Assembly: GCF_022899355.1 (NCBI RefSeq)
Contig: NZ_JALJCK010000017.1
Span: 62,001 to 126,000, forward strand
Direction of reading: 5' to 3'
DNA length: 64,000 nt
DNA from: Shinella yambaruensis
Lineage (GTDB): Bacteria > Pseudomonadota > Alphaproteobacteria > Rhizobiales > Rhizobiaceae
Shown here: positions 18,782-29,046 of the stretch, in pieces
Position numbering within the stretch: the stretch's first letter is position 1
Layout: each line of letters begins with the position of its first letter
The notes under the pieces: generated by a model
What the model was told of the DNA's origin: nothing
Databases searched by the model: none
Seen by the model: only the letters and a program-made list of their open reading frames with translations
Translations under genes and position numbers: made by a program

Positions 18782-19543
18782 ATGTTCCCCTCGCTTCGCA
18801 AGCCCAGAAAGGCCCTGAAGACGCCGCCTCCGCCGGAGCGGCGGGAAATGGACGTCAACGGCAAGCGCCTGCCGCTCACCATCAGGCGGGATTTTCGCGC
18901 GACGCGGCTCACCCTGCGCATCGAGCCGGGCGGGCGGGCGCTGCGCATGACGGTACCGGGCGGCATTGCCGAGCGCGAGATCCGCGATTTCCTCGATCGC
19001 CACCAGGGCTGGCTGATGACGAAGCTCGCCAGGTTCCGCACGACGAACGAGCTCATGGACGGTGGCTATGTGATGATCCGCGGCGTCTCCCATCGCATCG
19101 AGGCGACCGGCCGGCTGCGCGGCCTGACGGAGGCCCTGATCATCGACGACGAGGCGGTGCTGCGTGTCGGCGGCATGGAGGAGAGTATTCCCCGCCGCAT
19201 CTGCGATTTCCTGAAGAAGGAGGCCCGGCTGGAGCTGGAACGCCTCGTGGCCGTGCATGCCGGCCGCATCGGCAAGCGCGTGAAGTCGCTGACGCTGCGC
19301 GATACCCGCAGCCGCTGGGGGTCCTGTTCGGCGGATGGTGCGCTCAGCTTCTCCTGGCGCATCGCCATGGCGCCGCCCGGCGTGATCGATTATCTCGCCG
19401 CCCACGAGGTGGCGCATCTTAAGGAAATGAACCACAGCCCGGCCTTCTGGGCGCTGTGCGAGCAGCTTTGTCCGACGACTGCCGATGCCAAGCGCTGGCT
19501 GAAGCGCAACGGCAGCCTGCTGCATGCGGTCGATTTCGGCTGA
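18782..19543 (+). CDS. SprT/YgjP-like zinc metallopeptidase (M48 superfamily, DUF45)
   Basis: A 253-residue cytoplasmic protein. The zinc site is HEVAHLKEMNHSPAFW (HExxH with a downstream histidine), preceded by the conserved TRSRWGSCS stretch of the YgjP/DUF45 family. The cellular substrate is unknown. ATG at 18782 is preferred because GAAAGG lies 6 bases upstream; another ATG at 18770 has no ribosome-binding site. Confidence 0.85.
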   Translation: MFPSLRKPRKALKTPPPPERREMDVNGKRLPLTIRRDFRATRLTLRIEPGGRALRMTVPGGIAEREIRDFLDRHQGWLMTKLARFRTTNELMDGGYVMIRGVSHRIEATGRLRGLTEALIIDDEAVLRVGGMEESIPRRICDFLKKEARLELERLVAVHAGRIGKRVKSLTLRDTRSRWGSCSADGALSFSWRIAMAPPGVIDYLAAHEVAHLKEMNHSPAFWALCEQLCPTTADAKRWLKRNGSLLHAVDFG

Positions 19544-19567
19544 AGCGGTTTTCGCCGGAAGGGCCGG

Positions 19568-19765
19568 TCAGCGGCCGCGATCGGCCAGCGCCTCGCGGAT
19601 TTTCTTGTCCGTATTGTACTGCCCCAGCGCATAGACCGCCCAGATGGCCGCCGGCAGCCAGCCGATCAGCGTGATCTGCAGGATGAGGCAGATGATGCCG
19701 GCAATCGGCCGCCCGATGGTGAAGAACACGAGAAAGGGCAGAAGGATGGCGATGATGAGCCGCAT
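19568..19765 (-). CDS. YqaE/Pmp3 family small membrane protein
   Basis: A 65-residue proteolipid with two hydrophobic helices (about 3-17 and 20-46) and the family features GRPIAGIICLILQITLIGWLP and AIWAVYAL. Homologues are stress-associated inner-membrane peptides (Pmp3/YqaE) of unclear mechanism. TGGAGG lies just upstream of the ATG. It is convergent with the SprT-like gene and divergent from trpF. Confidence 0.82.
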   Translation of the reverse strand: MRLIIAILLPFLVFFTIGRPIAGIICLILQITLIGWLPAAIWAVYALGQYNTDKKIREALADRGR

Positions 19766-19895
19766 GGGGACCTCCAGACTACAGTTCCCCTCCATATGGG
19801 CTCGTTCGAAGCGGGCGCAAGGGTGGCGCTTCCCGAGGCCTGGACGCCGTCTTTCGGCTCGACTCTTCCGGTGATTCGTGCGACTGCCTGCGCCC

Positions 19896-20579
19896 ATGAA
19901 ACGTGAAACGCCACTCGACATCAAAATCTGCGGGCTGAAGACCGAAGAGGCCGTCGACAGGGCCGTGGCGCTCGGCGCCACCCATATCGGCTTCATCTTC
20001 TTTCCCAAGAGCCCGCGCAACATCGAGCCGTCCGACGCCGGACGACTCGCGGATCGGGTGCGTGGCCGGGTGAAGATCGTCGCCGTCACGGTGAATGCCG
20101 ACAATGACGACCTCGACGAGATCGTCGACCAGCTCTCGCCGGACATCCTTCAACTGCACGGCAGCGAAAGCCCGGAGCGCGTGCTGAACGTCAAGGCCGT
20201 CTACGGCCTGCCCGTCATGAAGGCCTTTTCGGTGCGCGAGGCGGACGATCTGAAGAAGATCGATCCCTATATCGGCATCGCCGACCGGTTTCTCTTCGAT
20301 GCCAAGCCCCCGGCGGGCTCCGAGCTTCCGGGCGGCAACGGCGTCTCCTTCAACTGGACGCTCATGCATTTGCTTGACGGAAGCGTCGATTACATGCTTT
20401 CCGGTGGGTTGAACAAGGATAACCTCGCCGAGGCCGTAAGGCTGACCGGCGCGCTGGGCATCGACGCCAGTTCCGGGGTCGAGAGCGCTCCGGGCGTCAA
20501 GGACCTCGGCCTGATGGACGCATTTTTTGAAGCGGCACGGGAAGCGGAACGCCAGACCGCCGCAGGGAGAGGCAAGTGA
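19896..20579 (+). CDS. trpF: Phosphoribosylanthranilate isomerase
   Basis: A 227-residue TIM barrel for step three of tryptophan synthesis. DIKICGLKT holds the catalytic cysteine, and [16 protein letters not shown] (catalytic Asp) and LSGGLNKDN are the phosphate-site motifs. ATG at 19896 was preferred over GTG at 19878 because it gives the typical short lead. The stop overlaps the trpB GTG start (GTGA), so trpF-trpB-trpA is an operon with coupled translation. Confidence 0.95.
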   Translation: MKRETPLDIKICGLKTEEAVDRAVALGATHIGFIFFPKSPRNIEPSDAGRLADRVRGRVKIVAVTVNADNDDLDEIVDQLSPDILQLHGSESPERVLNVKAVYGLPVMKAFSVREADDLKKIDPYIGIADRFLFDAKPPAGSELPGGNGVSFNWTLMHLLDGSVDYMLSGGLNKDNLAEAVRLTGALGIDASSGVESAPGVKDLGLMDAFFEAAREAERQTAAGRGK

Positions 20580-21796
20580 ACCAGTCACCCAACCTGAATT
20601 CGTACCGCGAGGGTCCGGACGAGGACGGCCGTTTCGGCATTTTCGGCGGTCGTTTCGTCGCCGAAACCCTGATGCCGCTGATCCTCGATCTTCAGGATGA
20701 GTGGAACAAGGCCAAGACCGATCCGGCCTTCCAGGCGGAGCTGAAGCAGCTCGGCGCGCATTATATCGGCCGACCGAGCCCGCTCTATTATGCCGAGCGC
20801 CTGACGCAGCATCTCGGCGGCGCGAAGATCTATTTCAAGCGCGAGGAGTTGAACCACACCGGCTCGCACAAGATCAACAACTGCATCGGCCAGATCCTTC
20901 TCGCCAAGCGCATGGGCAAGACGCGCATCATCGCGGAAACCGGCGCCGGCCAGCATGGCGTGGCCTCGGCCACCGTCGCCGCGCGCTTCGGCTTCCCCTG
21001 CGTCGTCTACATGGGCGCGACGGATGTCGAGCGCCAGGCGCCCAATGTCTTCCGCATGAAGCTGCTCGGTGCCGAGGTTCGCCCGGTCACCGCCGGCCAC
21101 GGCACGCTGAAGGACGCCATGAACGAGGCGCTGCGCGACTGGGTCACCAATGTCGAGGACACCTATTACCTGATCGGCACCGCCGCCGGCCCGCATCCCT
21201 ATCCGGAGCTGGTGCGCGACTTCCAGGCCGTGATCGGCACGGAAGCCCGCGAGCAGCTGCTGGAAGCCGAAGGCCGCCTGCCGGATATAGTGGTCGCGGC
21301 CGTCGGTGGCGGCTCCAATGCCATCGGCATCTTCCACCCCTTCCTCGACGACGCGAACGTCCGGATCGTCGGCGTCGAAGCGGGCGGCAAGGGGCTTGAC
21401 GGCGACGAGCACTGTGCCTCGCTCACCGCCGGCTCGCCGGGCGTGCTGCACGGCAACCGCACCTATCTGCTGCAGGATGCCGACGGCCAGATCAAGGAAG
21501 GCCATTCGATCTCCGCCGGCCTCGACTATCCCGGCATCGGCCCGGAGCATGCCTGGCTGCACCAGATCGGCCGCGCCGAATATGTGCCGATCATGGACGA
21601 GGAGGCGCTTGAGGCCTTCCAGCTCCTTACCCGGCTTGAAGGCATCATCCCGGCGCTGGAGCCGAGCCACGCCGTCGCCGAGGTGATCAAGCGGGCGCCC
21701 AAGATGGGCAAGGACCAGATCATCCTGATGAACCTCTCCGGCCGCGGCGACAAGGATATCTTCACCGTCGGCAAGATCCTCGGCATGGAGCTCTAA
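20576..21796 (+). CDS. trpB: Tryptophan synthase beta chain
   Basis: A 406-residue PLP enzyme that joins indole and serine. The PLP lysine is in [10 protein letters not shown], and the phosphate-binding GGGSNAIG is intact. It forms the alpha2-beta2 complex with TrpA, whose gene starts 1 base after the trpB stop. It starts at GTG within the trpF stop. Confidence 0.97.
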   Translation: MNQSPNLNSYREGPDEDGRFGIFGGRFVAETLMPLILDLQDEWNKAKTDPAFQAELKQLGAHYIGRPSPLYYAERLTQHLGGAKIYFKREELNHTGSHKINNCIGQILLAKRMGKTRIIAETGAGQHGVASATVAARFGFPCVVYMGATDVERQAPNVFRMKLLGAEVRPVTAGHGTLKDAMNEALRDWVTNVEDTYYLIGTAAGPHPYPELVRDFQAVIGTEAREQLLEAEGRLPDIVVAAVGGGSNAIGIFHPFLDDANVRIVGVEAGGKGLDGDEHCASLTAGSPGVLHGNRTYLLQDADGQIKEGHSISAGLDYPGIGPEHAWLHQIGRAEYVPIMDEEALEAFQLLTRLEGIIPALEPSHAVAEVIKRAPKMGKDQIILMNLSGRGDKDIFTVGKILGMEL

Positions 21797-21797
21797 G

Positions 21798-22637
21798 ATG
21801 ACCGCACGCATGGACAAACGCTTCGCCGATCTCGCCGCCGAAGGCCGCCCGGCCCTCGTCACCTATTTCATGGGCGGCGATCCGGATTATGCCAGCTCGC
21901 TGGAGATCATGAAGGCGCTGCCAAAGGCCGGCTCCGACGTCATCGAGCTCGGCATGCCCTTCTCCGACCCGATGGCCGACGGCCCGGCCATCCAGCTGGC
22001 CGGTCAGCGCGCGCTGAAGGGCGGCCAGACGCTGGCCAAGACGCTGCAGATGGCCCGCGATTTCCGCAAGGGCGACGATGCGACGCCGATCGTGCTGATG
22101 GGCTATTACAACCCGATCTACATCTACGGCGTCGAGCGCTTCCTCGACGAGGCGCTGGAGGCCGGCATCGACGGCCTCATCGTCGTCGACCTGCCGCCGG
22201 AAATGGACGACGAGCTCTGCCTGCCGGCACTCACCAAGGGCATCAACTTCATTCGCCTCGCGACGCCGACGACGGACGACAAGCGCCTGCCGGCCGTCCT
22301 GAGGAACACGTCCGGCTTCGTCTACTACGTCTCGATGAACGGCATCACCGGCTCGGCCCTGCCGGATCCCGCGCTGATCGGCGGTGCGGTCGGCCGCATC
22401 AAGGCGCATACGAAGCTGCCGGTCTGCGTCGGTTTCGGCGTCAAGACGGCGGAGCATGCCCGCGCCATCGGCGCCTCGGCGGACGGCGTCGTCGTCGGCA
22501 CGGCGATCGTCAACCAGATCGCCTCCAGCCTCACCGCGGACGGTACGGCGAGCGCCGCCACCGTCGCCGGCGTCGAGACGCTGGTGATGAGCCTTGCCTC
22601 GGGCGTGCGCGGCGCGCGCCTTGCGGCAGCGGAGTGA
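21798..22637 (+). CDS. trpA: Tryptophan synthase alpha chain
   Basis: A 279-residue TIM barrel that releases indole from indole-3-glycerol phosphate. The catalytic acids are in [16 protein letters not shown], and [10 protein letters not shown] is the phosphate-binding region. It ends 89 bases before accD; a TTCCCA/TGGGAA palindrome and a GC-rich hairpin lie in that spacer without a T-tract. Confidence 0.97.
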   Translation: MTARMDKRFADLAAEGRPALVTYFMGGDPDYASSLEIMKALPKAGSDVIELGMPFSDPMADGPAIQLAGQRALKGGQTLAKTLQMARDFRKGDDATPIVLMGYYNPIYIYGVERFLDEALEAGIDGLIVVDLPPEMDDELCLPALTKGINFIRLATPTTDDKRLPAVLRNTSGFVYYVSMNGITGSALPDPALIGGAVGRIKAHTKLPVCVGFGVKTAEHARAIGASADGVVVGTAIVNQIASSLTADGTASAATVAGVETLVMSLASGVRGARLAAAE

Positions 22638-22726
22638 AATTCCCACATGGGAACGGATAAAGGTGATGCCGGGGAAAGCATGATGCGGTTTTCCCGGGAT
22701 TGCGCAGATTAACGGGAGACTAGAGC

Positions 22727-23629
22727 GTGAACTGGATCACGAATTACGTTCGGCCGAAGATCAACTCGATGCTCGGCCGCCCCAACCGGGATGTTCCCGA
22801 AAATCTCTGGATCAAGTGCCCGGAAACCGGCGAGATGGTGTTCCACCGCGATCTCGAGGAGAACAAGTGGGTCATTCCCGCCTCGGGCTACCACATGAAG
22901 ATGCCGGCCAAGGCCCGCCTCAAGGACCTCTTCGACGACGGCGTCTATGAGGCCTTGCAGCAGCCGAAGGTCGCGCAGGACCCGCTGAAGTTCCGCGATT
23001 CGAAGAAATACACTGACCGCCTGAAGGACAGCCGCGCCAAGACCGACCTCGAGGACACGATCGTCGCCGGCGTCGGCAGGATGCGCGGCGTCAAGATCGT
23101 CGCCGTCGTGCACGAGTTCAACTTCATGGGCGGTTCGCTCGGCATCGCCGCGGGCGAGGCCATCATCAAGGCCTTCGAACGGGCGATCGCCGAAAAGTGC
23201 CCGCTCGTTATGTTCCCCGCCTCGGGCGGCGCGCGCATGCAGGAAGGCATCCTCTCGCTGATGCAGCTGCCGCGCACCACGGTCGCCGTGGAAATGCTGA
23301 AGGAAGCCGGCCAGCCCTATATCGTCGTGCTCACCAACCCGACGACCGGCGGCGTGACGGCCTCATACGCCATGCTGGGCGACATCCACCTTGCCGAGCC
23401 GGGCGCCGAGATCTGCTTTGCCGGCAAGCGCGTCATCGAGCAGACGATCCGCGAAAAGCTGCCCGAAGGTTTCCAGACCTCGGAATACCTCCTGGAGCAC
23501 GGCATGGTCGACCTCGTCGTCAAGCGCCATGACATTCCCGATACGCTCGCCCGACTTCTGAAGATCCTCACGAAGAAGCCGGCGACCGCGTCCGTCACCA
23601 ATGACGCGGTCGCCATCGCGGCCCAGTAG
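22727..23629 (+). CDS. accD: Acetyl-CoA carboxylase carboxyltransferase beta subunit
   Basis: A 300-residue subunit that with AccA transfers CO2 from biotin to acetyl-CoA. The carboxyltransferase core has [22 protein letters not shown] and [11 protein letters not shown], which form the oxyanion and CoA sites. The N-terminal zinc ribbon of E. coli AccD (four cysteines) is degenerate: only the first cysteine survives in IKCPETG, and the second pair reads VIPASGYH. It starts at GTG after GGGAG. It is followed at 22 bases by folC. Confidence 0.95.
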   Translation: MNWITNYVRPKINSMLGRPNRDVPENLWIKCPETGEMVFHRDLEENKWVIPASGYHMKMPAKARLKDLFDDGVYEALQQPKVAQDPLKFRDSKKYTDRLKDSRAKTDLEDTIVAGVGRMRGVKIVAVVHEFNFMGGSLGIAAGEAIIKAFERAIAEKCPLVMFPASGGARMQEGILSLMQLPRTTVAVEMLKEAGQPYIVVLTNPTTGGVTASYAMLGDIHLAEPGAEICFAGKRVIEQTIREKLPEGFQTSEYLLEHGMVDLVVKRHDIPDTLARLLKILTKKPATASVTNDAVAIAAQ

Positions 23630-23651
23630 GCCCGGACCGGCGGAGGGCGGC

Positions 23652-24995
23652 ATGACCATGGTAACGGCCAGCGAAGCGGCAGCGGAGATCGAGAAGCTTC
23701 TCGGTCTCCATCCCAAGGGGTTCGATCTTTCGCTGGACCGCATCACGCGGCTGCTTGCCGCGCTCGGCGATCCGCACCTGAAACTGCCGCCGGTCATCCA
23801 TGTGGCCGGCACCAACGGCAAGGGCTCGGTGACGGCTTTCTGCCGCGCGATCCTGGAGGCCGAGGGCCTCGGCGTCCACGTCCACACCTCCCCCCACCTC
23901 GTCAACTGGCACGAGCGCTACCGTCTCGCCGTCAAGGGCGAGCGCGGTGCATTGGTCGGCGATGCCGTGCTGGCCGATGCGGTGCGCCGCGTGGCGGAGG
24001 CCAATGGCGGCGAGAAGATCACCGTCTTCGAGATCCTGACCGCCGTCACCTTCCTGCTCTTCTCCGAACATCCGGCCGACGTGGCGATCATCGAGGTCGG
24101 CCTCGGCGGCCGTTTCGACGCGACGAACGTCATCCCGCGCCCGGCCGTTTCCGTCATCATGCCGATCTCGCTCGACCATCAGGCCTATCTCGGCGACCGC
24201 GTCGAGCTGATCGCGGCGGAAAAGGCCGGCATCATGAAGCGCGGCGCGCCGGTCGTCATCGGCTACCAGTCGGAAGAGGCGGCCCGCGACGTGCTGATCG
24301 AGACCGCCGAGCGGCTCGGCTGCCCGCATGCCGTCTACGGCCAGGATTTCATGGCCCATGAGGAATTCGGCCGGCTCGTCTACCAGGACGAATTCGGCCT
24401 TGCCGACCTGCCGCTGCCGCGCCTGCCCGGCCGCCATCAATATGCCAATGCCGCCGCGGCGATCCGCGCCGTCAAGGCCGCCGGCTTTGCCGTTTCTGAA
24501 CAGGCGCTGGAGCAGGGCCTCGGCCGGGTCGAATGGCCGGGCCGCCTGCAACGGCTGACGGACGGCGCGCTCCTGCGGCTTGCCCCGCGCGGCAGCGAGA
24601 TCTGGGTCGATGGCGGGCACAATCCCGGTGCCGGCCAGGTCATCGCCGAGACCATGGCGAATTTCGAGGAGCGCGAGCCGCGCCCGCTCTTTCTCGTCAC
24701 CGGCATGATCAACACCAAGGATCCGGTCGGCTATTTCGAGCCCTTCGGCGGCCTCGCCGAACGGGTCTTCACCGTGCCGATCCGCGGCTCCGATGCCGGT
24801 CTCGATCCCGTGGCGCTTGCCGATGACGCGGCACGCGCCGGCCTGGAGGCCCAGCCGCTGTCGACCGTTGCCGATGCGCTCGCCGAAATCGCCCGCATCA
24901 CCGAGGAGGACGAGGTGCCGCCGCGCATCCTGATCGGCGGTTCGCTCTATCTCGTCGGCGACGTTCTCGCCGACAACGGCACGCCCCCCACCTGA
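23652..24995 (+). CDS. folC: Bifunctional folylpolyglutamate/dihydrofolate synthase
   Basis: A 447-residue Mur-ligase-type enzyme that adds glutamates to folates and makes dihydrofolate. The ATP-binding HVAGTNGKGSVTAF, the EVGLGGRFDATNV motif and the C-terminal WVDGGHNPGA are diagnostic. ATG at 23652 was chosen because GGAGGG lies just before it. It is the last gene of the plus-strand trp-acc-fol run and converges on trxA, sharing a bidirectional hairpin. Confidence 0.95.
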   Translation: MTMVTASEAAAEIEKLLGLHPKGFDLSLDRITRLLAALGDPHLKLPPVIHVAGTNGKGSVTAFCRAILEAEGLGVHVHTSPHLVNWHERYRLAVKGERGALVGDAVLADAVRRVAEANGGEKITVFEILTAVTFLLFSEHPADVAIIEVGLGGRFDATNVIPRPAVSVIMPISLDHQAYLGDRVELIAAEKAGIMKRGAPVVIGYQSEEAARDVLIETAERLGCPHAVYGQDFMAHEEFGRLVYQDEFGLADLPLPRLPGRHQYANAAAAIRAVKAAGFAVSEQALEQGLGRVEWPGRLQRLTDGALLRLAPRGSEIWVDGGHNPGAGQVIAETMANFEEREPRPLFLVTGMINTKDPVGYFEPFGGLAERVFTVPIRGSDAGLDPVALADDAARAGLEAQPLSTVADALAEIARITEEDEVPPRILIGGSLYLVGDVLADNGTPPT

Positions 24996-25000
24996 GCACG

Positions 25001-25024
25001 AAAAAGCCCGGCCGAAGCCGGGCT
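25001..25024. terminator. Shared terminator between folC and trxA
   Basis: AGCCCGGC and GCCGGGCT form an 8-bp stem with a CGAA tetraloop. Five A residues on the left give a U-tract for the minus-strand trxA transcript; the plus-strand tail is weaker (TTGATC). Confidence 0.8.
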
Positions 25025-25049
25025 TGATCGGGTCAAATCGCGCGGCCGG

Positions 25050-25370
25050 TCAGGCGGCGCTGGAGATCCAGCTCGAAAGGGCCGTCTTCGGCGCGGCGCC
25101 GACCTTGATGTCGGCGACTTCGCCGCCCTTGAACATGGCGAGCGTCGGAATGGAGCGCACGCCGTACTGGGCGGCCAGTTCCGGATTCTCGTCGATGTTC
25201 AGCTTGGCGACCTTCACCTTGCCGGCGAGTTCCGTCGAGATTTCCTCGAGCGCGGGGGCGATCATCTTGCACGGGCCGCACCATTCAGCCCAGAAATCGA
25301 CGATGACCGGCTCTGCGGAATTGAGAACTTCAGCCTGGAAGTTGGACTGGTCGACTTTTACGGTAGCCAT
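25050..25370 (-). CDS. trxA: Thioredoxin
   Basis: A 106-residue cytoplasmic disulfide reductase with the WCGPC active site in [12 protein letters not shown] and the cis-proline in [13 protein letters not shown]. It lies 118 bases downstream of addA on the same strand, as in other Rhizobiales. Confidence 0.97.
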   Translation of the reverse strand: MATVKVDQSNFQAEVLNSAEPVIVDFWAEWCGPCKMIAPALEEISTELAGKVKVAKLNIDENPELAAQYGVRSIPTLAMFKGGEVADIKVGAAPKTALSSWISSAA

Positions 25371-25488
25371 GAGGCTCTCCTTGGATGGTGATCGTTGTAC
25401 CCAATGTGATGCAGGTGCGGGCCGCTTTCAAGGCCCGGCACCGCTCCGCCGGCGCCCCGCGGGGCGATCGGCCGTCCCGTCCGGTATC

Positions 25489-28400
25489 TCACTTCGAGGC
25501 GAGTTCGGCAAGGCTCGCCTCCATCAGGCCGGCGTCCAGCCAATAGGTTTTTGCCGCTTCCGTGTAGATCAGCCCGCAGCGGATTTCCCGCTCTGGATAG
25601 AGCGGCGCGAGGATCGCGCGGTAGATCGCAAGCTGCGCCCGGTGCTCGAAGGGAATGTCGGCTAGCGAGGCCGGCGGCACGCGGTTCGTCTTGAAATCGA
25701 CGATCTCGACAGCTGCATCGGTGATCGCCATGCGGTCGATACGGCCGGAGACCGCATAGTCCCGGCTGCCGAGCGTCAGCGTACCCATGATCGACACTTC
25801 CGCCCGGGCCGCGGGTGAAAAGATCGCGGCGAGGTCCCCGTCGCCGATCACCGCGAGCGCCGCCTTGACCAGCGAGGCCCGTGCGCTTTCCGGCCAGTGG
25901 GCGGCCGCCCGTTCGAGATAGCGCCGCGCCGCCGCCGGCCGTTCCGCGGCATTAAAGGCGGGCAGGACCTGGAGGAAACGGTGCAGGATGCGTCCCCGCT
26001 CCATGGCAAGGCCGGCGCCGGGAACGCCGCCCTTCCGGCCGAAGAGCGCCGAAGGCACCAGGAGGTCCGCCGCATCCGTCTCGATCACCGCCGCCGCGCC
26101 CGAAGGGCTGAGCGGCCGGGGCAGCGATTTCTGCGGCGGCAGGGGCCGGCCCAGAGCCTCGGGAAGCGTGACGGTCGCCTTCTCCTCGGCAGGGGCCGTG
26201 GTGACCGCCTCCGGGGTCGCCGCGCCGGCCTCGCGCCAGGCAAATCCCGGCCAGCTCTCGCCCGCCGTCGAGAAGGTCCTTTCAACGCACCGCGCGCCAT
26301 CGGCAGAAAGCGCCGCCGTGATCATCTGATGCCAGGTGTCCTTGTTCTCCAGCCGGCCACGATAGCCGCAGACGACGAGGCGGTCCGCCGCGCGTGTCAT
26401 CGCCACGTAGAGCAGGCGGCGGTATTCCTCTTCCGCGCCGGCCTTGATGCGCTCCGCATCGGCCGCCGTCAGCGCGTTGCCGAGGTCCTTGAGCGGCAGC
26501 CAGGCCGGCAGGCCGCCGGCAAGGCCGGGCGCCGTAAGGAAGCGCAGATGCGGCATGTGGCTGGGGCTGAAGGGTTTCGCGCCGCCGTCGACGAGAAAGA
26601 CGACCGGCGCCTCCAGGCCCTTGGCGGCATGCACCGTCATGATGCGGATTTCGCCGCGCGCCTTGTCCTGCTCGCGCTTGACGGTCGGGGCTTCGAGTTC
26701 CAGCGTGGAGACGAAGGCCTGCAGGCCCGGCAGGCCGTTCTCCTCCTGCTCCAGCGCGAATGTCAGGAACTCGTCGATGATCTCGCCGGCTTCCGTCCCG
26801 AGCCGGGCGAGGAAGGCCCGCCGCCCGCCGCCGGCACCCAGGATGCGCGCATAGAAATCGTGCACGGCCTGGCTCTGCGCGTCGCGCAGCACGTCCCTGA
26901 GGCGCCGCACGATGCCGGCCAGCGCCGGGTCCTCTTCCGCCGCCGCGACGAGCCGCGGCCAGAGCCCCTGTTTTTCGCCGCGCCGCGCCGCCAGCGCGAA
27001 CAGTGCCTCCTCATCGAGGTTGAACAGCGGGCTCTTCAGCAGCGCGGCCAACGAAAGGTCGTCCTCCGGCAGCACGGCGAAGCGGCCGAGCGCCATCAGG
27101 TCCTGCACGGCGATGTGCTTCGTCAGCACCAGCCGGTCGGCGCCGGCGACCGGCAGGTTGTGCCGCTGCTTCAGGGTGCGCGTCAGCGCATTGACGAAGG
27201 CATCGCGCTTGCGCACCAGCACGATGACGTCGCCGGCCGCCATGGGCCGCGCCTTGCCCTTTTCCATCACCGTCTCCCGGCCGATCCAGGCCGCGAGCGT
27301 ATCGGCGATGCGCCGGGCCAGCACGTTGATCGGCGCCTCCTCGGCCACCGCGTCGAAGGGCGCCGTCCAGTCCTCCTCGTCGAGCCCCGGCGGGGCGGCG
27401 ATCACCTCCCAGATATCGACCGCGCCCGGCTCGCGCCCGCGGTTGGAGGCGTGCACGATCTCGCTGCCGTCCGGCGTCAGCCCGCGCGCATTGGCGGGGT
27501 CGAGAAAGACCTGGTCGACGGCCGAGAGCACCTCGCGCGTCGAGCGGAAGGAAAGCAGCAGCCGGATGGGGCTGAAGGCGGCCTTCGCCGCCTGCGTGCG
27601 GCGAAGAACCGCGCGGCCCTCCTCGGCGAAACGCTCCGGCCGGGCGCCCTGGAAGGAATAGATCGACTGCTTCTCGTCGCCGACGGCGAAGATCGTGCGC
27701 TCCCGGTCCCGCGCCGTTTCGCCGGCGAAGAAATCGTCCGTCAGCGATTTGACGATCTGCCATTGCCGCGGGCTGGTGTCCTGCGCCTCGTCGACAAGGA
27801 TGTGGTCTATGCCCTGGTCGAGCTTGTAGTGCACCCAGGCGCTCACCCGCTCGCGCGTGAGCAGCCGCGCGGTGCGGTCGATCAGGTCGTCGAAGTCGAG
27901 CAGGCTGCGCGCACGCTTCAGGTCCTCGTAGTCGCCGATCAGCCGTTCGGCGATGATAAGCGCCGCGTGCGTCGCCTCGTACATGCGGAACCGCCGCAGC
28001 CGGTCGTCGCAGGCGATCACATGCGCCTGGGCGGCCAGAAGCGCGGCTTCGAGGTGGGGCGCACTGTCGCGAACCTTCTTCGACAGGAACGACCGGTCGA
28101 GGCTGCGCGGCGAGCCGGCACCGGTGAAGAAGAGATCGTGCAGCGCGGCGCGCCGGGCCTCGGCATCGGCCAGCCGGGCGACGCCACGCAGGCCCGCGGC
28201 GGTGGCCTTGACCGTGTCGCTGCCGAGGCTCTCCGCCGCCGCGAGATAGGAATCGAGCGCCGCGCCCTGCAAACCGTCGAGCGGCCAGAAGGCGGCGAGG
28301 ATGTCGTCCGCCGTCTCGTGCGGGTCGAGCCCGGTTTCCCGGCGCAGCACGGCCTCCACGCCGCCCGCCTTCGCGGCGCCGTCCAGGAAGTCGCGGATCG

Positions 28401-29046
28401 GCCCGCGACTCGCCACGATATCGGCGATCAGCCGCTCCAGCCCGGTGTCGTCGGCGATGTCGAGTACGGTGGCGAAGGCGGCGGCGAGCGTGCTGTCGTC
28501 CTCGTTCGTCGTCGCCGTCAGCAGCGTGCGGCGCGCATCGGCCAGCAGCACGGCGGCGGCCCGGTCGTCGAGCACGGAGAAGTGGCCGGCGACATTGGCT
28601 TCCAGCGGGAACTGGTGCAGCAGCGCCTCGCAGAAGGCGTGGATCGTCTGGATCTTCAGCCCGCCCGGCGTTTCGAGCGCGCGCGCGAAGAGGCGGCGCG
28701 CCTCGGCGAGCTTGAACAGGTCCGGCTCCCGGCCCTCGATCGCCGCCACGCGCTCGGAGAGCGCTTCGTCGGAGAGCGTCGCCCATTCGGCCAGCCGCTC
28801 GAAGACGCGGTTCGACATTTCGGAAGCCGCGGCCTTGGTATAGGTGAGGCAGAGGATGGCGGAGGGCCGGCAGCCGGCGAGAAGCAGGCGGATCACGCGC
28901 TGCGTCAGCACATGGGTCTTGCCCGAGCCCGCATTGGCCGAGACCCAGGCCGAGCGCGCGGGATCTGAGGCCGCCGCCTGTTTCTGCGTGGTCCAGCTCA
29001 GCCAGGCGGCGGGCTCGGCGGAGGCGGGCCGGTCTTCGTCAAGCAT
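25489..29046 (-). CDS. addA: Double-strand break repair helicase-nuclease AddA
   Basis: A 1185-residue UvrD-type helicase with a C-terminal RecB-like nuclease. Walker A is ANAGSGKTHVL, motif II is LVDEAQDTS, motif VI lies in LLYVAMTRAADRL, and the nuclease core is VDFKTNRVP with GRIDRM upstream. With AddB it resects broken DNA ends for RecA loading. The start was placed at 29046 (MLDEDRP), which overlaps the addB stop by 8 bases and has a GAGG site; a longer in-frame reading to 29118 lies inside addB. Confidence 0.93.
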   Translation of the reverse strand: MLDEDRPASAEPAAWLSWTTQKQAAASDPARSAWVSANAGSGKTHVLTQRVIRLLLAGCRPSAILCLTYTKAAASEMSNRVFERLAEWATLSDEALSERVAAIEGREPDLFKLAEARRLFARALETPGGLKIQTIHAFCEALLHQFPLEANVAGHFSVLDDRAAAVLLADARRTLLTATTNEDDSTLAAAFATVLDIADDTGLERLIADIVASRGPIRDFLDGAAKAGGVEAVLRRETGLDPHETADDILAAFWPLDGLQGAALDSYLAAAESLGSDTVKATAAGLRGVARLADAEARRAALHDLFFTGAGSPRSLDRSFLSKKVRDSAPHLEAALLAAQAHVIACDDRLRRFRMYEATHAALIIAERLIGDYEDLKRARSLLDFDDLIDRTARLLTRERVSAWVHYKLDQGIDHILVDEAQDTSPRQWQIVKSLTDDFFAGETARDRERTIFAVGDEKQSIYSFQGARPERFAEEGRAVLRRTQAAKAAFSPIRLLLSFRSTREVLSAVDQVFLDPANARGLTPDGSEIVHASNRGREPGAVDIWEVIAAPPGLDEEDWTAPFDAVAEEAPINVLARRIADTLAAWIGRETVMEKGKARPMAAGDVIVLVRKRDAFVNALTRTLKQRHNLPVAGADRLVLTKHIAVQDLMALGRFAVLPEDDLSLAALLKSPLFNLDEEALFALAARRGEKQGLWPRLVAAAEEDPALAGIVRRLRDVLRDAQSQAVHDFYARILGAGGGRRAFLARLGTEAGEIIDEFLTFALEQEENGLPGLQAFVSTLELEAPTVKREQDKARGEIRIMTVHAAKGLEAPVVFLVDGGAKPFSPSHMPHLRFLTAPGLAGGLPAWLPLKDLGNALTAADAERIKAGAEEEYRRLLYVAMTRAADRLVVCGYRGRLENKDTWHQMITAALSADGARCVERTFSTAGESWPGFAWREAGAATPEAVTTAPAEEKATVTLPEALGRPLPPQKSLPRPLSPSGAAAVIETDAADLLVPSALFGRKGGVPGAGLAMERGRILHRFLQVLPAFNAAERPAAARRYLERAAAHWPESARASLVKAALAVIGDGDLAAIFSPAARAEVSIMGTLTLGSRDYAVSGRIDRMAITDAAVEIVDFKTNRVPPASLADIPFEHRAQLAIYRAILAPLYPEREIRCGLIYTEAAKTYWLDAGLMEASLAELASK

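Noticed and set aside
22638-22726. Attenuator or terminator between trpA and accD
   Set aside because: Two small inverted repeats exist but neither is followed by a T-tract, and no leader peptide with tryptophan codons is present.
25897-28968. 1023-codon plus-strand open frame opposite addA
   Set aside because: It is antisense to clear helicase and nuclease motifs; long open shadows are expected at this GC content.
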